Assembly: GCF_000750955.1 (NCBI RefSeq)
Contig: NZ_CCEJ010000004.1
Coordinates: 186,001-250,000 of the forward strand
Reading direction: 5' to 3'
Origin: Criblamydia sequanensis CRIB-18
Lineage (GTDB): Bacteria; Chlamydiota; Chlamydiia; Chlamydiales; Criblamydiaceae
DNA length: 64,000 nucleotides
The number at the start of each line of letters is the position of its first letter. Within the stretch, counting starts at the first letter, position 1. The notes under the pieces were generated by a model. The model saw only the letters and a list, made by a program, of their open reading frames with translations. It was not told the origin of the DNA and did no database searches. Shown here in pieces: positions 6,962 to 16,946 of this stretch. Made by a program: the position numbers and the translations under genes.

Positions 6962-9229
6962 ATGCTTTTTGACTGGGATAAAATAGAAGTAATTTATAAG
7001 AATTTCCCTGAAAAAATCGCCTATGCTAGAAGTCTTTTAAAGCGCCCCCTCACCTTAACTGAAAAAATTCTTTACGCCCACTTAGCTGAAAAACTCAAAA
7101 CTCCTCCCGAGCGAGGCAAGTCCTACACTGAATTTTACCCTGATCGTGTGGCCATGCAAGACGCCACAGCTCAAATGGCCCTTTTGCAATTTATGGGTGC
7201 CGGAAAAAAAACAACCCACGTTCCGACAACCGTCCATTGCGATCATTTGATCCAGGCCGAAATGGGCGCCAAAGAAGATCTTGAACGTGCTGAAGATGAA
7301 AGCTTTGAAGTATTCGATTTCCTGCAAACCGTGTCAAGTAAGTATGGGATCGGTTTTTGGAAGCCGGGAGCCGGCATCATCCATCAAGTGGTCCTGGAAA
7401 ACTATGCATTTCCTGGCGGCATGATGATCGGGACGGATTCGCATACGCCGAACGCCGGAGGCCTTGGAATGCTTGCGATTGGCGTTGGCGGCGCTGACGC
7501 CGTTGATGTGATGGCAGGAATGACCTGGGAGCTTAAATTCCCTCGCATTATCGGGGTTCATCTAAAAGGTAAGTTTTCAGGATGGACCTCTGCAAAAGAT
7601 GTGATTTTAAAACTCGCCGGCATTCTAACAGTCAAGGGCGGAACAGGCGCCATCATTGAATACTTTGGAGAAGGGACAAGCACTCTTTCATGCACAGGAA
7701 AAGGAACTATATGCAATATGGGTGCTGAAATTGGAGCCACCACTTCCATTTTTCCCTTTGATAGCCGCATGTTTGATTATTTAAAAGCCACCGGCAGAGA
7801 AAAAATTGCAATCGGGGCGGATAGAATAAAAGAACACTTAACCCAGGACAAAGAAGTCCTCTTAAATCCGGATTCTTTTTATGATGAAATCATTGAAATT
7901 GATTTGTCCAACCTAGAACCTTATGTTAATGGCCCATACTCTCCGGATAAAGCTTGGAAAATTTCCGAATTAAAGGAAGCTGTTAAAAAACATGGGTATC
8001 CGGAGAAAATATCAGTCGCTCTAATAGGCTCTTGCACAAATTCAAGTTATGAAGATATCGATAGGGCGGCAAGCATCGCAAAAGAAGCCTCTAAAAAAGG
8101 TTTAAAAGCTAAATCCCCTCTCACAATTACTCCTGGATCAGAACAAATAAGAGCCACGATTGAGAGGGATGGTCTATTACAAGCTCTTGAAGATATTGGA
8201 GGGCTTGTTTTAGCTAACGCTTGCGGCCCTTGCATCGGCCAGTGGAAGCGTCATGATGTGGCTTATGGCGAAAAAAACTCCATTCTAACCTCCTATAACC
8301 GTAATTTTTCGGGAAGAAATGATGCCAATCCGGGAACCCACTCTTTTGTGGCAAGCCCGGAAATTGTGATTGCCCTTTCGCTTGCCGGTAAATTATCATT
8401 TAACCCTCTTGTAGATACATTGAAAGATAAAGAGGGCAATGAAATTAAACTTTCGCCCCCTTTTGGAAAAGAACTTCCTGAGAAGGGATTTACATCCGGC
8501 GAATCGGGCTACATTGCCCCTGCTAAAGATGGAGAGCAAGTCCATGTGTCTATTCAATCGAAAAGTGAACGCTTACAGGAACTTACACCTTTTGAGCCTT
8601 GGGACGGCGAGGAATTGAGAAACCTGAAAATCCTTGCAAAAGTCAAAGGCAAATGCACAACAGACCATATTTCCCCGGCCGGCAAGTGGCTTCAATATCG
8701 AGGTCATTTGGATAATATATCTAACAATCTCTTTATAGGGGCCGAGAACGCGTTTAGAAAAGAAATAGGCTCAGGTTTTAATCAAATCACCCATGAAATC
8801 ATGCCCTTCTCAGCCATGGCGAGATCTTACAGGAACCATGGGATAGGCTGGATTGTGATCGGAGATGAAAATTACGGCGAGGGCTCCTCAAGAGAGCACG
8901 CTGCCATGGAGCCGCGGTATCTCGGCGGAAAGGCAATCATTGTTAAAAGTTTTGCAAGAATTCACGAAACTAATTTGAAAAAGCAAGGGATGCTCGCTTT
9001 AACTTTCAAGAATCCGGAAGATTATGAGAAAATCAGAGAAGACGATACGGCAGATATTTTAGGGCTTAAAACTTTTGCTCCAAATAAGCCTTTGACGCTT
9101 GTTCTCCATCACTCCGACGGGACAAAAGATGACATTCTTCTCTCTCATTCTTTTAATGAAGGTCAGATTGAATGGTTTAAGGCTGGCGGAGCTCTAAACC
9201 TTATCGCTAAAAAAGCTTCTAAAAAATAG
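6962..9229 (+). CDS. acn: aconitate hydratase (mitochondrial-type)
   Basis: The 755-aa product has the length and motifs of mitochondrial-type aconitase, which isomerises citrate to isocitrate. The [4Fe-4S] ligands are C358 in [10 protein letters not shown] and C421 and C424 in [11 protein letters not shown]. Active-site blocks [16 protein letters not shown] (about 155-170), [11 protein letters not shown] and [13 protein letters not shown] (C-terminal swivelling domain) are intact. AAGGA precedes the ATG. The cytosolic AcnA/IRP type is longer (about 890 aa), so this is the shorter class. With malate synthase and isocitrate lyase in this window, it supports a TCA cycle with glyoxylate bypass. 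Chlamydia trachomatis is known to lack aconitase. Confidence 0.96.
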   Translation: MLFDWDKIEVIYKNFPEKIAYARSLLKRPLTLTEKILYAHLAEKLKTPPERGKSYTEFYPDRVAMQDATAQMALLQFMGAGKKTTHVPTTVHCDHLIQAEMGAKEDLERAEDESFEVFDFLQTVSSKYGIGFWKPGAGIIHQVVLENYAFPGGMMIGTDSHTPNAGGLGMLAIGVGGADAVDVMAGMTWELKFPRIIGVHLKGKFSGWTSAKDVILKLAGILTVKGGTGAIIEYFGEGTSTLSCTGKGTICNMGAEIGATTSIFPFDSRMFDYLKATGREKIAIGADRIKEHLTQDKEVLLNPDSFYDEIIEIDLSNLEPYVNGPYSPDKAWKISELKEAVKKHGYPEKISVALIGSCTNSSYEDIDRAASIAKEASKKGLKAKSPLTITPGSEQIRATIERDGLLQALEDIGGLVLANACGPCIGQWKRHDVAYGEKNSILTSYNRNFSGRNDANPGTHSFVASPEIVIALSLAGKLSFNPLVDTLKDKEGNEIKLSPPFGKELPEKGFTSGESGYIAPAKDGEQVHVSIQSKSERLQELTPFEPWDGEELRNLKILAKVKGKCTTDHISPAGKWLQYRGHLDNISNNLFIGAENAFRKEIGSGFNQITHEIMPFSAMARSYRNHGIGWIVIGDENYGEGSSREHAAMEPRYLGGKAIIVKSFARIHETNLKKQGMLALTFKNPEDYEKIREDDTADILGLKTFAPNKPLTLVLHHSDGTKDDILLSHSFNEGQIEWFKAGGALNLIAKKASKK

Positions 9230-9240
9230 GCTGAAGCTCT

Positions 9241-9269
9241 AAGGAATAGCCTTTTTAAGGCTATTCTTT
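9241..9269 (+). terminator. rho-independent terminator after aconitase, shared with the convergent gene
   Basis: GAATAGCC (9244-9251) pairs with GGCTATTC (9259-9266) around a 7-base loop, and AAG/CTT extends the stem. A T-rich stretch follows on the plus strand. The stem overlaps the stop codon of the minus-strand gene at 9268, so it may work in both directions. Confidence 0.75.
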
Positions 9270-9729
9270 AGCTTGCTTTTTGTAATTTAGAAACACCCGT
9301 CATCATATTTTCAACCATGAGAGGCTCAAATCGATTACCGATATAGGAGCATCTTAGAACGATTTCAATTCCCGGATCACTCTCTACTTGCTTATGATTT
9401 AAATAAATCCGCCTTAAGCAGTTATTTGAATCAAAGCAAAGAACAAATTCTATCCACCCCTCATTAAAATAAAAAGAGACAAGTGTCTTGTCCCTAAAAA
9501 ATTCTACGCAGGTCGCATTTTGGAAGACAGCTTCCGCCACTTGCCTTGGCATATACTTTGAAAGCGATGTTACATAGAATGCCGGGTTGGATAAAACATT
9601 AAGCAGTTCTGAGAAAGAAAGAAAATTAGAAACTTGTATTCCTAGAGTTCCTGCAACCTCTTCTGGGAGGGCGACGGGGTACCATATCCTGGCAATTAGC
9701 CTGGATAGGCGATATATTGCTTTGACCAT
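9268..9729 (-). CDS. hypothetical protein, 153 aa
   Basis: I do not recognise this protein. The N-terminus is basic and amphipathic (MVKAIYRLSRLIARIWYPVALP), more like a membrane-associated helix than a clear signal peptide. The rest is mixed alpha/beta with FYFNEGWIEFVLCFDSNNCLRRIYLN in the centre and three scattered Cys. No catalytic motif is visible. It converges on aconitase with a shared hairpin and has a long AT-rich region (9730-10141) upstream, so it is probably monocistronic. It may be lineage-specific. Confidence 0.7.
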   Translation of the reverse strand: MVKAIYRLSRLIARIWYPVALPEEVAGTLGIQVSNFLSFSELLNVLSNPAFYVTSLSKYMPRQVAEAVFQNATCVEFFRDKTLVSFYFNEGWIEFVLCFDSNNCLRRIYLNHKQVESDPGIEIVLRCSYIGNRFEPLMVENMMTGVSKLQKAS

Positions 9730-10141
9730 ATCAAACGTATTGTGATTCCCAAGGGGAAATTAAAGTTTTGAGCTCGTTTTCACTAAAGGGTATTCCTTTA
9801 AGAAAACCTGAGTTAGCAATCCTTCAAGATTTACGAGGATTTTGCCTTTTCTTAGCGGTCCTCACCTTCAAAAGTGAGTTCTCTTAAGTCTTAGGTTAAA
9901 TCGGTCTTAACAAAAAGATAATGGACTCGCCTTAAATATTTCAAGCCCCATTTTACCAAAGCCTCTTCAATTTGCATATAAAAATCTTTAAGAATCAATT
10001 AAATAAAACTTTTTTTATATATTATTGAATTAGCTCTACATTTATTGTATGTTTTAGATTTTTAAGCTCTTGCAAATTGAATTATCAATCTGCTAAATTC
10101 AAATGATTCATCCACCCTAGCTTATAAATTATATCCCCGGC
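9730..10141. other. 412-base divergent intergenic region
   Basis: No gene is supported here. Small hairpins are AAAGG/CCTTT near 9786-9800 and CTCAC/GTGAG near 9870-9888. The right part is AT-rich (TTTTTTTATATATTATTGAATTAG) and probably carries the promoter of the exonuclease gene. The left part should hold the promoter of the minus-strand hypothetical gene. Confidence 0.4.
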
Positions 10142-10729
10142 ATGAAAGGTATTTTTCTTGATATTGAAACGACAGGCCTGAATCCTTTAAGGCATAAACC
10201 GATTGAAATCGCTTTCGAAATCGTTGATTTTTCCAAAAATAAACGTATTTCCAGTTATCAAACGGTCATAAAACAGCCTCGGCTTGTTTGGGAAACAAAA
10301 GACCCTGCAAGCCTTGAAATCAATGGATTTACCTTTAATGAAGTATCAAAAGGAAAGGATACAGGGCAAGTAAGCCTAGAAATTGAGTCTATTTTTAAGG
10401 ATTTAGGGATTGAAAGAGCAAGCGATGCCTTTATCTGTCAAAACCCTGCCTTTGATCGAACTTTTTTTTCTCAAATTGTTGAAATAAGAAAGCAAGAAGA
10501 GCTTAAATGGCCTTATCACTGGTTCGATTTAGCTTCAATGTTTTTTGGAATTCAAGTTTTGGACTCTTTAAAAAAGAATCAATCCTTTCCTCAAAAATTG
10601 CCCTTATCTAAAAATAGTATCGCCGAAAGCCTTAATCTGCCAAAAGAGGGGTCTCCTCATAGGGCAAAAGCCGGAGTCACACATCTTATGTTGTGCTATC
10701 AGGCGCTTTTTGGCATTTCTTTTGGATGA
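10142..10729 (+). CDS. DnaQ-like DEDDh-family 3'-5' exonuclease, possibly degenerate
   Basis: The 195-aa product opens with FLDIETTGLNP, whose D7 and E9 form exonuclease motif I. NPAFDRTFF (D105) is motif II. Motif III begins PHRAKAG with H173, but the Asp expected five residues later is Gly178. DEDDh enzymes use this Asp to bind metal, so activity may be reduced or altered. Proofreading epsilon, RNase T and oligoribonuclease are the nearest types; the protein is too short and divergent to name. It overlaps the 3' end of the convergent methyltransferase gene by 44 bases. Confidence 0.8.
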   Translation: MKGIFLDIETTGLNPLRHKPIEIAFEIVDFSKNKRISSYQTVIKQPRLVWETKDPASLEINGFTFNEVSKGKDTGQVSLEIESIFKDLGIERASDAFICQNPAFDRTFFSQIVEIRKQEELKWPYHWFDLASMFFGIQVLDSLKKNQSFPQKLPLSKNSIAESLNLPKEGSPHRAKAGVTHLMLCYQALFGISFG

Positions 10730-11306
10730 AATAGACAACCGGCGCTTTTAGCCGATTAACAAATTCATGGCGGGTAATTGAAAAAGTATCCTTGGGGCAA
10801 ATCTTAAGAAACTCATAGACCGCTTTTTCTTCCTCAGCCCCTTCTTCATGGCCCGGATAACAAGTGAGAGAGACCATCCCACCTGGAGCAATTAAAGAAA
10901 GTGCGCTTTCAAGACTGTCAAGGGTTGTTTTTCTCATGGTAGTCTTAAGTTTATCCCCTCCCGGCAAAAACCCCAGATTATAAACAATAAGGACTACGGG
11001 ATGATTAAATTGAAAATCCTCAAAACGGTCATGGCTTGCTTTAAAAAAAACGACACTCTCCTCCAGCCACCCGGGCTCCTCGGAATCAAAATGCTCTTTA
11101 GCCTTTTCAAGTGCCAAATCTTGAATATCAAAAGCATAAAGCTTGGCATCGCTTTGATTTTTTCGAATAAGCCTGTAAAGAAAAAGCGCATCCTTGCCAT
11201 TGCCTAAGGTAGCGTCAATAACAGAGCCTTCTTGATCTAAAATCTTTTCCCAAAAAGGTCTAACAAAGTCTAGGTGTGTTTGAAATAAAGGAAAGTCTTT
11301 TCGCAT
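10686..11306 (-). CDS. mnmM: class I SAM methyltransferase, MnmM/YtqB-like
   Basis: The 206-aa Rossmann-fold methyltransferase has the SAM motif DATLGNGKDALFL (about residues 31-43), AFDIQDLALEKA at the motif II position, and YNLGFLPGGDK (about 109-119), the signature of the YtqB family (PF06962). B. subtilis YtqB/MnmM methylates the 5-aminomethyl group of tRNA wobble uridine. The usual length is about 190 aa. The C-terminus overlaps the convergent exonuclease gene. The family call is secure; tRNA as substrate is by analogy. Confidence 0.85.
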   Translation of the reverse strand: MRKDFPLFQTHLDFVRPFWEKILDQEGSVIDATLGNGKDALFLYRLIRKNQSDAKLYAFDIQDLALEKAKEHFDSEEPGWLEESVVFFKASHDRFEDFQFNHPVVLIVYNLGFLPGGDKLKTTMRKTTLDSLESALSLIAPGGMVSLTCYPGHEEGAEEEKAVYEFLKICPKDTFSITRHEFVNRLKAPVVYFIQKKCQKAPDSTT

Positions 11307-11347
11307 GATTTTTTTAGATTAAAATATAATCGATAAGGAAATGATTA

Positions 11348-12799
11348 TCAATCTTCCATAACTTCGTAAGGGAATTCTAGGGTATCGTAAAGAGTAGCAA
11401 GCCTTTCTGCCATATCAGGAGACTGGCCCCTTGGAACGTGGATTTCTACTTTATCTGTCATTGTCCAGCTGTCTAAATGATCTTTTCTGCTTGCAAGTTC
11501 GGTTACTTGTTCCATCGCAACTTGGGGAGGCCCGCCTTTTGGATCCTTGTGGATATACCTCACTCTTTGAGTGACAGTTATTCCCCCATCCTCTGAAAAG
11601 AAATAATTGATTTGCTTACCTTCATGGTCAATTGCAATAAAGCGGAGTTCTTTAGAGACATCTCCATCTTTGGGGGCTAACGCTTTGTTGATCTCCTCAT
11701 GTTTATAGAGCATGACCCTCGCTCTTGCAGTTCCGAGATAAAAAGATTGAGCATTTGCAAACATCAGTCTCGCCGCATCTTTTTGTCTTCGATTGCCTTT
11801 AGAGAGCTTTTCAAAAATACGCTGCAGGCCTGAGTCGAGTCTTCCTTCAAAAGAATTAAGAGAGAGAGGCTCGTCTTTTTCATCATTAAGATCAGGCAGC
11901 AGAGATTCGAAAATTCCTAGAATTTCATTATGAAAACGCTCTTCTACGGTTGTTTCAAGCTCTTTTTTATCTCTTCGGATTTCTGATACGGACGCTTTTT
12001 CTTTTATCTGGCCTTGACCTGAACTGAGGAGTTGTTTTGTTCTTTCAACTTGTTCATCTGTCGGCTTGCAAGCGTCTGCAATTTGATGCAAATAAACATT
12101 TACCCTATCTAGCTCCAGTTTCTTTCGTTCTTCAACCTCTTTCTCATCTGTCAGGGCGGTAAGGTCTCTACGATCAAGACCGGCTGTTGCAAATATGTCA
12201 GGATCTCTTGAAGACGCAAGCTCAATGAAACCTGAGGTGATATGTCTAAATATATCCGGGCCGACAGAATTGGTTTTAACAAAATCACCATCAATATGTC
12301 TTAGTTGCAAGGTTAGTTTTTCCCGATAATCGGCATCTTGCAGTCCAAGCTCGTGTATGACAATCTCAGACCTTAATTTTTTAACTTCCGACTCATCTGT
12401 GCCTTTTGTTAAGGCAAGGCAAATGTCATCCAAGGACTTTACAAAACGCTCTTTTTGTACGTGATCAGGCTTTCCACCCACTTTCAGAACGTTAGCTTTA
12501 TAAAACTTATAAGTTTTCTTAGCTTCTTTATCAAGGGTGACAGCTTTTGGGTTTTTTACATGAGCGCTGATGTTAGTTAACACCCTAATCGTTTTTTCAT
12601 TAGCTTTGATAATTTCAGAAGAATCCATCTCTTTAAATGTTTTCTTAACAATTGCGCCATCTTCTTCGCTTAAGGTAACCACTTCCCCGTTTTTTGGCGG
12701 CGTCAAAGATTTTAGCGCTCGTACCTGGGTGGAACTTTTTTCGTCTCTTTGAGCCGGATATTTGTCGGGATCATAAATGGGCAATTCTGATGATAACAT
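11348..12799 (-). CDS. hypothetical protein, 483 aa, soluble and highly charged
   Basis: I do not recognise this protein. It has no signal peptide or membrane segment. It is rich in Lys, Glu and Asp and mainly helical, with long charged helices in the middle (EVEERKKLELDRVNVYLHQI, RRDKKELETTVEERF). The C-terminal 120 residues look more compact and beta-rich (EGKQINYFFSEDGGITVTQR, KVEIHVPRGQ). It is transcribed divergently from an Inc-like gene across an AT-rich 217-base spacer. A secreted effector or a lineage-specific cytoplasmic protein are both possible; neither is shown by the sequence. Confidence 0.75.
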   Translation of the reverse strand: MLSSELPIYDPDKYPAQRDEKSSTQVRALKSLTPPKNGEVVTLSEEDGAIVKKTFKEMDSSEIIKANEKTIRVLTNISAHVKNPKAVTLDKEAKKTYKFYKANVLKVGGKPDHVQKERFVKSLDDICLALTKGTDESEVKKLRSEIVIHELGLQDADYREKLTLQLRHIDGDFVKTNSVGPDIFRHITSGFIELASSRDPDIFATAGLDRRDLTALTDEKEVEERKKLELDRVNVYLHQIADACKPTDEQVERTKQLLSSGQGQIKEKASVSEIRRDKKELETTVEERFHNEILGIFESLLPDLNDEKDEPLSLNSFEGRLDSGLQRIFEKLSKGNRRQKDAARLMFANAQSFYLGTARARVMLYKHEEINKALAPKDGDVSKELRFIAIDHEGKQINYFFSEDGGITVTQRVRYIHKDPKGGPPQVAMEQVTELASRKDHLDSWTMTDKVEIHVPRGQSPDMAERLATLYDTLEFPYEVMED

Positions 12800-13016
12800 A
12801 ATAAAGCCCCTGTGAAATTATTAGGTATTTTTTACTTTGATTATATAATTTCAAATATTTAAAAAACAATACTTTAAAAATTGTAATATTATTATTAGAA
12901 ATCGTTTTTGTCATAAAATTATAATTTCCATAAAGTGACATTAAGTTTACTTATATTAATCTTATATCTTTTGTATTCCAATAACTTAAACCTCTAGATA
13001 AACAGGCAGGTTTGCT

Positions 13017-14090
13017 ATGTCAAGTCCGGATATTGCGCTACAACCCATAAGTAACTTAAATTATGGTTTTATAGCTTTAAATGAAGCGTTTGCAGGAGAG
13101 CCCATTAATTTAGATGAAGTCAGAGGAGATGCGGCTGTCGGGTTAGCTACAACAAATTCATCCGTTCAAGAGATAGCAAGCAATACTCTAAAAAAGATCT
13201 TTGAAACCGACGCTACAAGAGCAAAACAGATTCAAGAGTTGGAAAGTAGCTCTAAAATTTGTTCTCTTTGCAGGACAGGCGGTGCCATCTTCACTGGTGC
13301 TTCTCCAATCCTAGGATATTTTTGCGATGCTCTGGTACAGATCCTCCAAAAAGATGAGAAAGATGGAACCGAAGAAGATGCGTATTGGGGGACCCAGCTT
13401 GGCATTATAATTGTTGCGGGAACAGCTTGCGTGATATCCGCTATAACTTCTGTAATTTTTCAATTTACGCTTAGTCGAAAACAATCCAAGCGAAAAGAAT
13501 TACTTAAACTTACAGAGCATGACAAAAGCGCTCTTGTTAAATTGACGGCAGTGCTTGAAGGGATCGGACAATTATGGAAGCTTCGTAAAGAAAATGAAGA
13601 AGAAAAGACTAATCTTGAGCCTTTGATTTCCGATCTTTTCGAGAATTTAAAAGGATTGCCCAAAAAGCTTGATGATAAGCCTCTTCCATCAGCTGAGCTT
13701 TTAGCTTCGGTTATTATTGATAATCTACCCGAGGATCATCCTATACGCCGGTCTCTTCGCAGCATTGCCATTCAAGAAAGAAATGTTGAAGAAAGCGATA
13801 GCGATAGCGATGAGTTTGGAAAACGAAATCAATCTTTTGAAAATAAGGGTCAAAAAAATGCTCGAGGTTCTCAGCTTCTTGAACCTGAAGATGTTTTAAA
13901 TTATAAATCCCCTGAAAAAAGGCTTGAACTTGAATGGCAAACCCTCAAGCAATACATGGGAGGTTTGCATGTTTCCCATCTTTTATTTACCCGAGATGAA
14001 GACAATGAAGTCATCCAATTAGACAATGCGTTCAATTCTTACCAGGATATGGACTTTTTTAACCCGGACCGGATCTCCGAGGAAGTTTAA
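13017..14090 (+). CDS. Inc-like bilobed membrane protein, 357 aa
   Basis: This protein has no recognised domain. Two closely spaced hydrophobic segments (about residues 87-110, GGAIFTGASPILGYFCDALV, and 127-152, TQLGIIIVAGTACVISAITS) are joined by a short acidic loop. This bilobed pattern is the topological hallmark of chlamydial inclusion-membrane (Inc) proteins. An 80-residue polar N-terminus precedes it, and a long charged, helical C-terminus follows with an acidic Ser/Asp stretch (EESDSDSDEFGKRNQ). There is no cleavable signal peptide, as expected for type III secretion substrates. The Inc assignment is inferred from topology only. Confidence 0.75.
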   Translation: MSSPDIALQPISNLNYGFIALNEAFAGEPINLDEVRGDAAVGLATTNSSVQEIASNTLKKIFETDATRAKQIQELESSSKICSLCRTGGAIFTGASPILGYFCDALVQILQKDEKDGTEEDAYWGTQLGIIIVAGTACVISAITSVIFQFTLSRKQSKRKELLKLTEHDKSALVKLTAVLEGIGQLWKLRKENEEEKTNLEPLISDLFENLKGLPKKLDDKPLPSAELLASVIIDNLPEDHPIRRSLRSIAIQERNVEESDSDSDEFGKRNQSFENKGQKNARGSQLLEPEDVLNYKSPEKRLELEWQTLKQYMGGLHVSHLLFTRDEDNEVIQLDNAFNSYQDMDFFNPDRISEEV

Positions 14091-14121
14091 CACTCGATTA
14101 CCACTCCGACGTATAAAAAAA

Positions 14122-14853
14122 CTACTGGAAAGGTTTTTGCTTTAGCAAAAGATAATGATGAAAAAGCGTCAGGGCTGAAAGCGGGGCGGTATCTGTTCTT
14201 AAAATATTTTTATGAAGAGCTACCCCCTTTCCCTTCTCTTGCAAAAAAGCTTCTTCCCTACTTGAAAAGCCGCTTTCAGGGCCGATGGCAATAGCCCAAG
14301 AAGTTTCCAAAGAGGCTTTTTCAAGCTCTTTAAGTAGCGGAGGAGCCTCTTTTCGTGTGTCCCCAAAAAAAATCTGAGCCTCTACATTTAGAGCTTCTTC
14401 AATACCGGAACAAAAGGTTATTTTCGGAAGATAAAGCCTTCCGCATTGCTTAATGGCCGAAAGTAAAATATGGGAAGCGCGGTCCATTTGATTTTTAGAA
14501 AAACCTACTTTCTCGCTTAAATCCCCGGAAAATAGTCGGATTTCATCCATTCCAAGCTCAGTTCCCTTTTCTAAAATGGTATCCAAACGATTCATTTTTG
14601 GAAGAGCTTGAATAAGGATTAAATTAAGGGCAGGTTTTTCTTGATGGACGAGTCGATCGACTCTTAAAACAGCCTTTTTCTTATCAAGTTCGGTTAAGGT
14701 GGCTTCCGCAAGGTCTCCCCTGCCATTAATAATTTCTGCTTTTTCACCAATCCGGAGTCTAAGCACATTTAAATGACGCCTTTCTTCCTCGCCCAAGAAA
14801 AGTTCTTGATCGGAAGATAGGGTTTCATCTGAAAAAAAGCGATATACCGGCAT
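14122..14853 (-). CDS. rsmE: 16S rRNA m3U1498 methyltransferase
   Basis: The 243-aa SPOUT-family protein carries an N-terminal PUA-like part (RHLNVLRLRIGE) and the C-terminal knotted SAM-binding part with AIGPESGFSSREEAF and LRTDTAPLSAL, both RsmE signatures. ALPKMNRLDTILEKGTELG is the conserved central block. The enzyme methylates N3 of U1498 in 16S rRNA. It lies 7 bases after ybbR on the same strand and probably ends the cdaA-ybbR-rsmE transcript. Confidence 0.93.
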   Translation of the reverse strand: MPVYRFFSDETLSSDQELFLGEEERRHLNVLRLRIGEKAEIINGRGDLAEATLTELDKKKAVLRVDRLVHQEKPALNLILIQALPKMNRLDTILEKGTELGMDEIRLFSGDLSEKVGFSKNQMDRASHILLSAIKQCGRLYLPKITFCSGIEEALNVEAQIFFGDTRKEAPPLLKELEKASLETSWAIAIGPESGFSSREEAFLQEKGKGVALHKNILRTDTAPLSALTLFHHYLLLKQKPFQ

Positions 14854-14860
14854 AAAGGAC

Positions 14861-16090
14861 TTACTTCACAATAATTTCATGATCCCCAAGAACAGGCTCT
14901 AAGTTAAGTCTTTGAGTTGGTGTGCTCCAGAGCGTAAGCCTGTCTCGGTATCTTTTAAAGCGGTTCCTTAAAAGCTGCTCCCGCTTCTTTGAGAGGGATG
15001 GAGGTTGGAAATTCTGTCTTGCGCTATTCGAGAGCATAAAAGCCACATAGGTATTTTCAAGAGCCTTTGGGTCTACAAGTCCTGAAGACCACTCTAAAAC
15101 ATCTCTTTCAGTCCTTGGACTCGCAATTAAAACGACTTCAAGATAATTTCTAATCACTTCAAGAAATTGTCGGCTGACATCTTTTACGTAAAGCGGGACT
15201 GTCAATAAAGGCAAATCATTCACAATATCAACTTTTGCGCTTTTAACTAGACTATAGGTTGATGGATTGATTAAATTGCTATACTCTAAAGGATAAAAAA
15301 CTCGTAAAGGAAGATCTTTTTCCAAAGCAAGGGCATCTTTTTTAAGGAATTCGACTTGAAGAAATTCAGCCTCAGGGTCATTAATTTCTTCAAGGACATT
15401 ATTTCTAAATCCGATCATCACCTTTTTCCATTCGGGGGGAATTAAAAAGGAAACTTCGTCTTTCCCTTGATTTTTTTGAACAAGAGTTAAACCATCCAAA
15501 TCTTGTTTTGTAATTTTGTTTAGGTCCAAAACAAGTTTTAGCCCTTTTAACTTTAACCTTTGAATTTCCTCTGCGGGCCCGGTCAATGTTTGGAATAAAG
15601 TTTCCGGCCAAACATCCAGAAATTCGTAGCCCTCAGGCGCATTTTGAGAATTGACCATGATACGAATAGGGACATCCGCTGTCATAATCGGAGTTAAATT
15701 AATGACAAAATCATTATGCTGCACCTGCGTAATGTGATGTGCAAGATCGATTGCCGGATTTAAACTCACAAGATTTTTTTTCCCTATTCTCGCAATCCAG
15801 CTATCATGATCTATCGAGGAGGCATCAATAACGACCTCTAAATCCCCCGGCTCAAGCTCTTGGATTACTTCTCTTGAGCCTGATAAAATTAGAGAAATTC
15901 TCTTTTTTAACATCCCGTTTGGAAGAAGGCCGGCGATGGTTTTATCAGAAGGTAAATTAATAATTTTAATCGGAACATTCGGGATAGTCTTGGTATCCGT
16001 TATGGAATGATTAACGTAAAGCCAAAGCACTATTGCCGTGATGAATGAAAGAAGCTTTCTTTGCCAGTTCCTCAGGAAAAAACCACTCAT
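14861..16090 (-). CDS. ybbR: YbbR-domain protein (CdaR-like)
   Basis: The 409-aa protein has a single N-terminal membrane helix (RNWQRKLLSFITAIVLWLYV) followed by extracytoplasmic YbbR repeats, seen as recurring I.V.NLP and Y....WPETL..TGP blocks. In Firmicutes CdaR binds and modulates the diadenylate cyclase CdaA, whose gene lies directly upstream here. I chose the ATG at 16090 because GGAGG lies five bases before it; the ATG at 16102 has no such site. It extends beyond 400 aa, so probably three to four repeats are present. The C-terminus is basic and Arg-rich. Confidence 0.88.
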   Translation of the reverse strand: MSGFFLRNWQRKLLSFITAIVLWLYVNHSITDTKTIPNVPIKIINLPSDKTIAGLLPNGMLKKRISLILSGSREVIQELEPGDLEVVIDASSIDHDSWIARIGKKNLVSLNPAIDLAHHITQVQHNDFVINLTPIMTADVPIRIMVNSQNAPEGYEFLDVWPETLFQTLTGPAEEIQRLKLKGLKLVLDLNKITKQDLDGLTLVQKNQGKDEVSFLIPPEWKKVMIGFRNNVLEEINDPEAEFLQVEFLKKDALALEKDLPLRVFYPLEYSNLINPSTYSLVKSAKVDIVNDLPLLTVPLYVKDVSRQFLEVIRNYLEVVLIASPRTERDVLEWSSGLVDPKALENTYVAFMLSNSARQNFQPPSLSKKREQLLRNRFKRYRDRLTLWSTPTQRLNLEPVLGDHEIIVK

Positions 16091-16123
16091 GAACCCCTCC
16101 ATTGTTTAATCCAGCTAATCGCG

Positions 16124-16897
16124 TCAATACCGGTGTCCATGCTGGATTTCGGGGGGGGTAAAAATACTTCTAATAATCCCTTTGAAACGATCTATTTTAA
16201 CGCCTCTTGTCATAATACCATCTCTTGCAATAGAAACTTTTCCGGTTTCTTCCGAGACAACAATAATAAGCGCATCCGCAAGCTGGCTCATTCCAAGGCC
16301 AGCTCTATGCCTTGTTCCCATAGACTTTGACAATTGAGTACTATCATCAGCTAATGGAAGAATGGTGGCTGCCGATAAAATCTCAGTTCCTCTTATGATA
16401 ACCGCGCCATCATGAAGAGGAGTAGAGGGAATAAAAACCGTTTCTAAAAGTTCGGGAGAAAATTTAGCGTTTAAAAGAACCGCTTTATTGGCATATTCAT
16501 CCAGAGAATCCTGGTTTTCCAAGACAATTAAAGCGCCATACCTTTTTTCCGACATACGGTAAACGGAATAGGCAATCCCCTCAAGAAACCTGTCAAACTC
16601 AGTGACTTCTTGGTATTTTTTTCCTTTTACGCTTAATTTTGAAAGCGCGATTCTAAGCTCCGGCTGAAATAAAATAAGGAGCGCGATCACTGCGACATTG
16701 ACAAAGTAGAACATTAGCTTTTGAATTACCGGCAATTGCATCCAATTGGCAAGTGTGAATACAGCCAAAAACGCCATTAAACCGAAAATCAAATCCATTG
16801 CCCTTGTATTCCAAAAAAAGGAAAGCAAGTAGTAAATCATAATGGATATGATGCCGATTTCAAGAGCCGGAATAAAAAGTGTAAAAAGTTCTAGCAC
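16124..16897 (-). CDS. cdaA: diadenylate cyclase (c-di-AMP synthase)
   Basis: Three N-terminal membrane helices (about residues 5-80) are followed by a DisA_N catalytic domain. The cyclase motifs LHDGAVII (DGA at 163-165) and GTRHRAGLG (RHR at 196-198) are intact, so two ATP can be joined to c-di-AMP at the membrane. I chose the GTG at 16897, preceded by GGAGG five bases upstream; a TTG four codons earlier overlaps that site. The gene is followed by ybbR, as in Chlamydia and Firmicutes. The product is 257 aa, usual for CdaA. Confidence 0.94.
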   Translation of the reverse strand: MLELFTLFIPALEIGIISIMIYYLLSFFWNTRAMDLIFGLMAFLAVFTLANWMQLPVIQKLMFYFVNVAVIALLILFQPELRIALSKLSVKGKKYQEVTEFDRFLEGIAYSVYRMSEKRYGALIVLENQDSLDEYANKAVLLNAKFSPELLETVFIPSTPLHDGAVIIRGTEILSAATILPLADDSTQLSKSMGTRHRAGLGMSQLADALIIVVSEETGKVSIARDGIMTRGVKIDRFKGIIRSIFTPPEIQHGHRY

Positions 16898-16946
16898 AGT
16901 TTCCTCCAAAGCGTAAGAGCGTTTAAGTCATTAAAAGCTTAAAATT

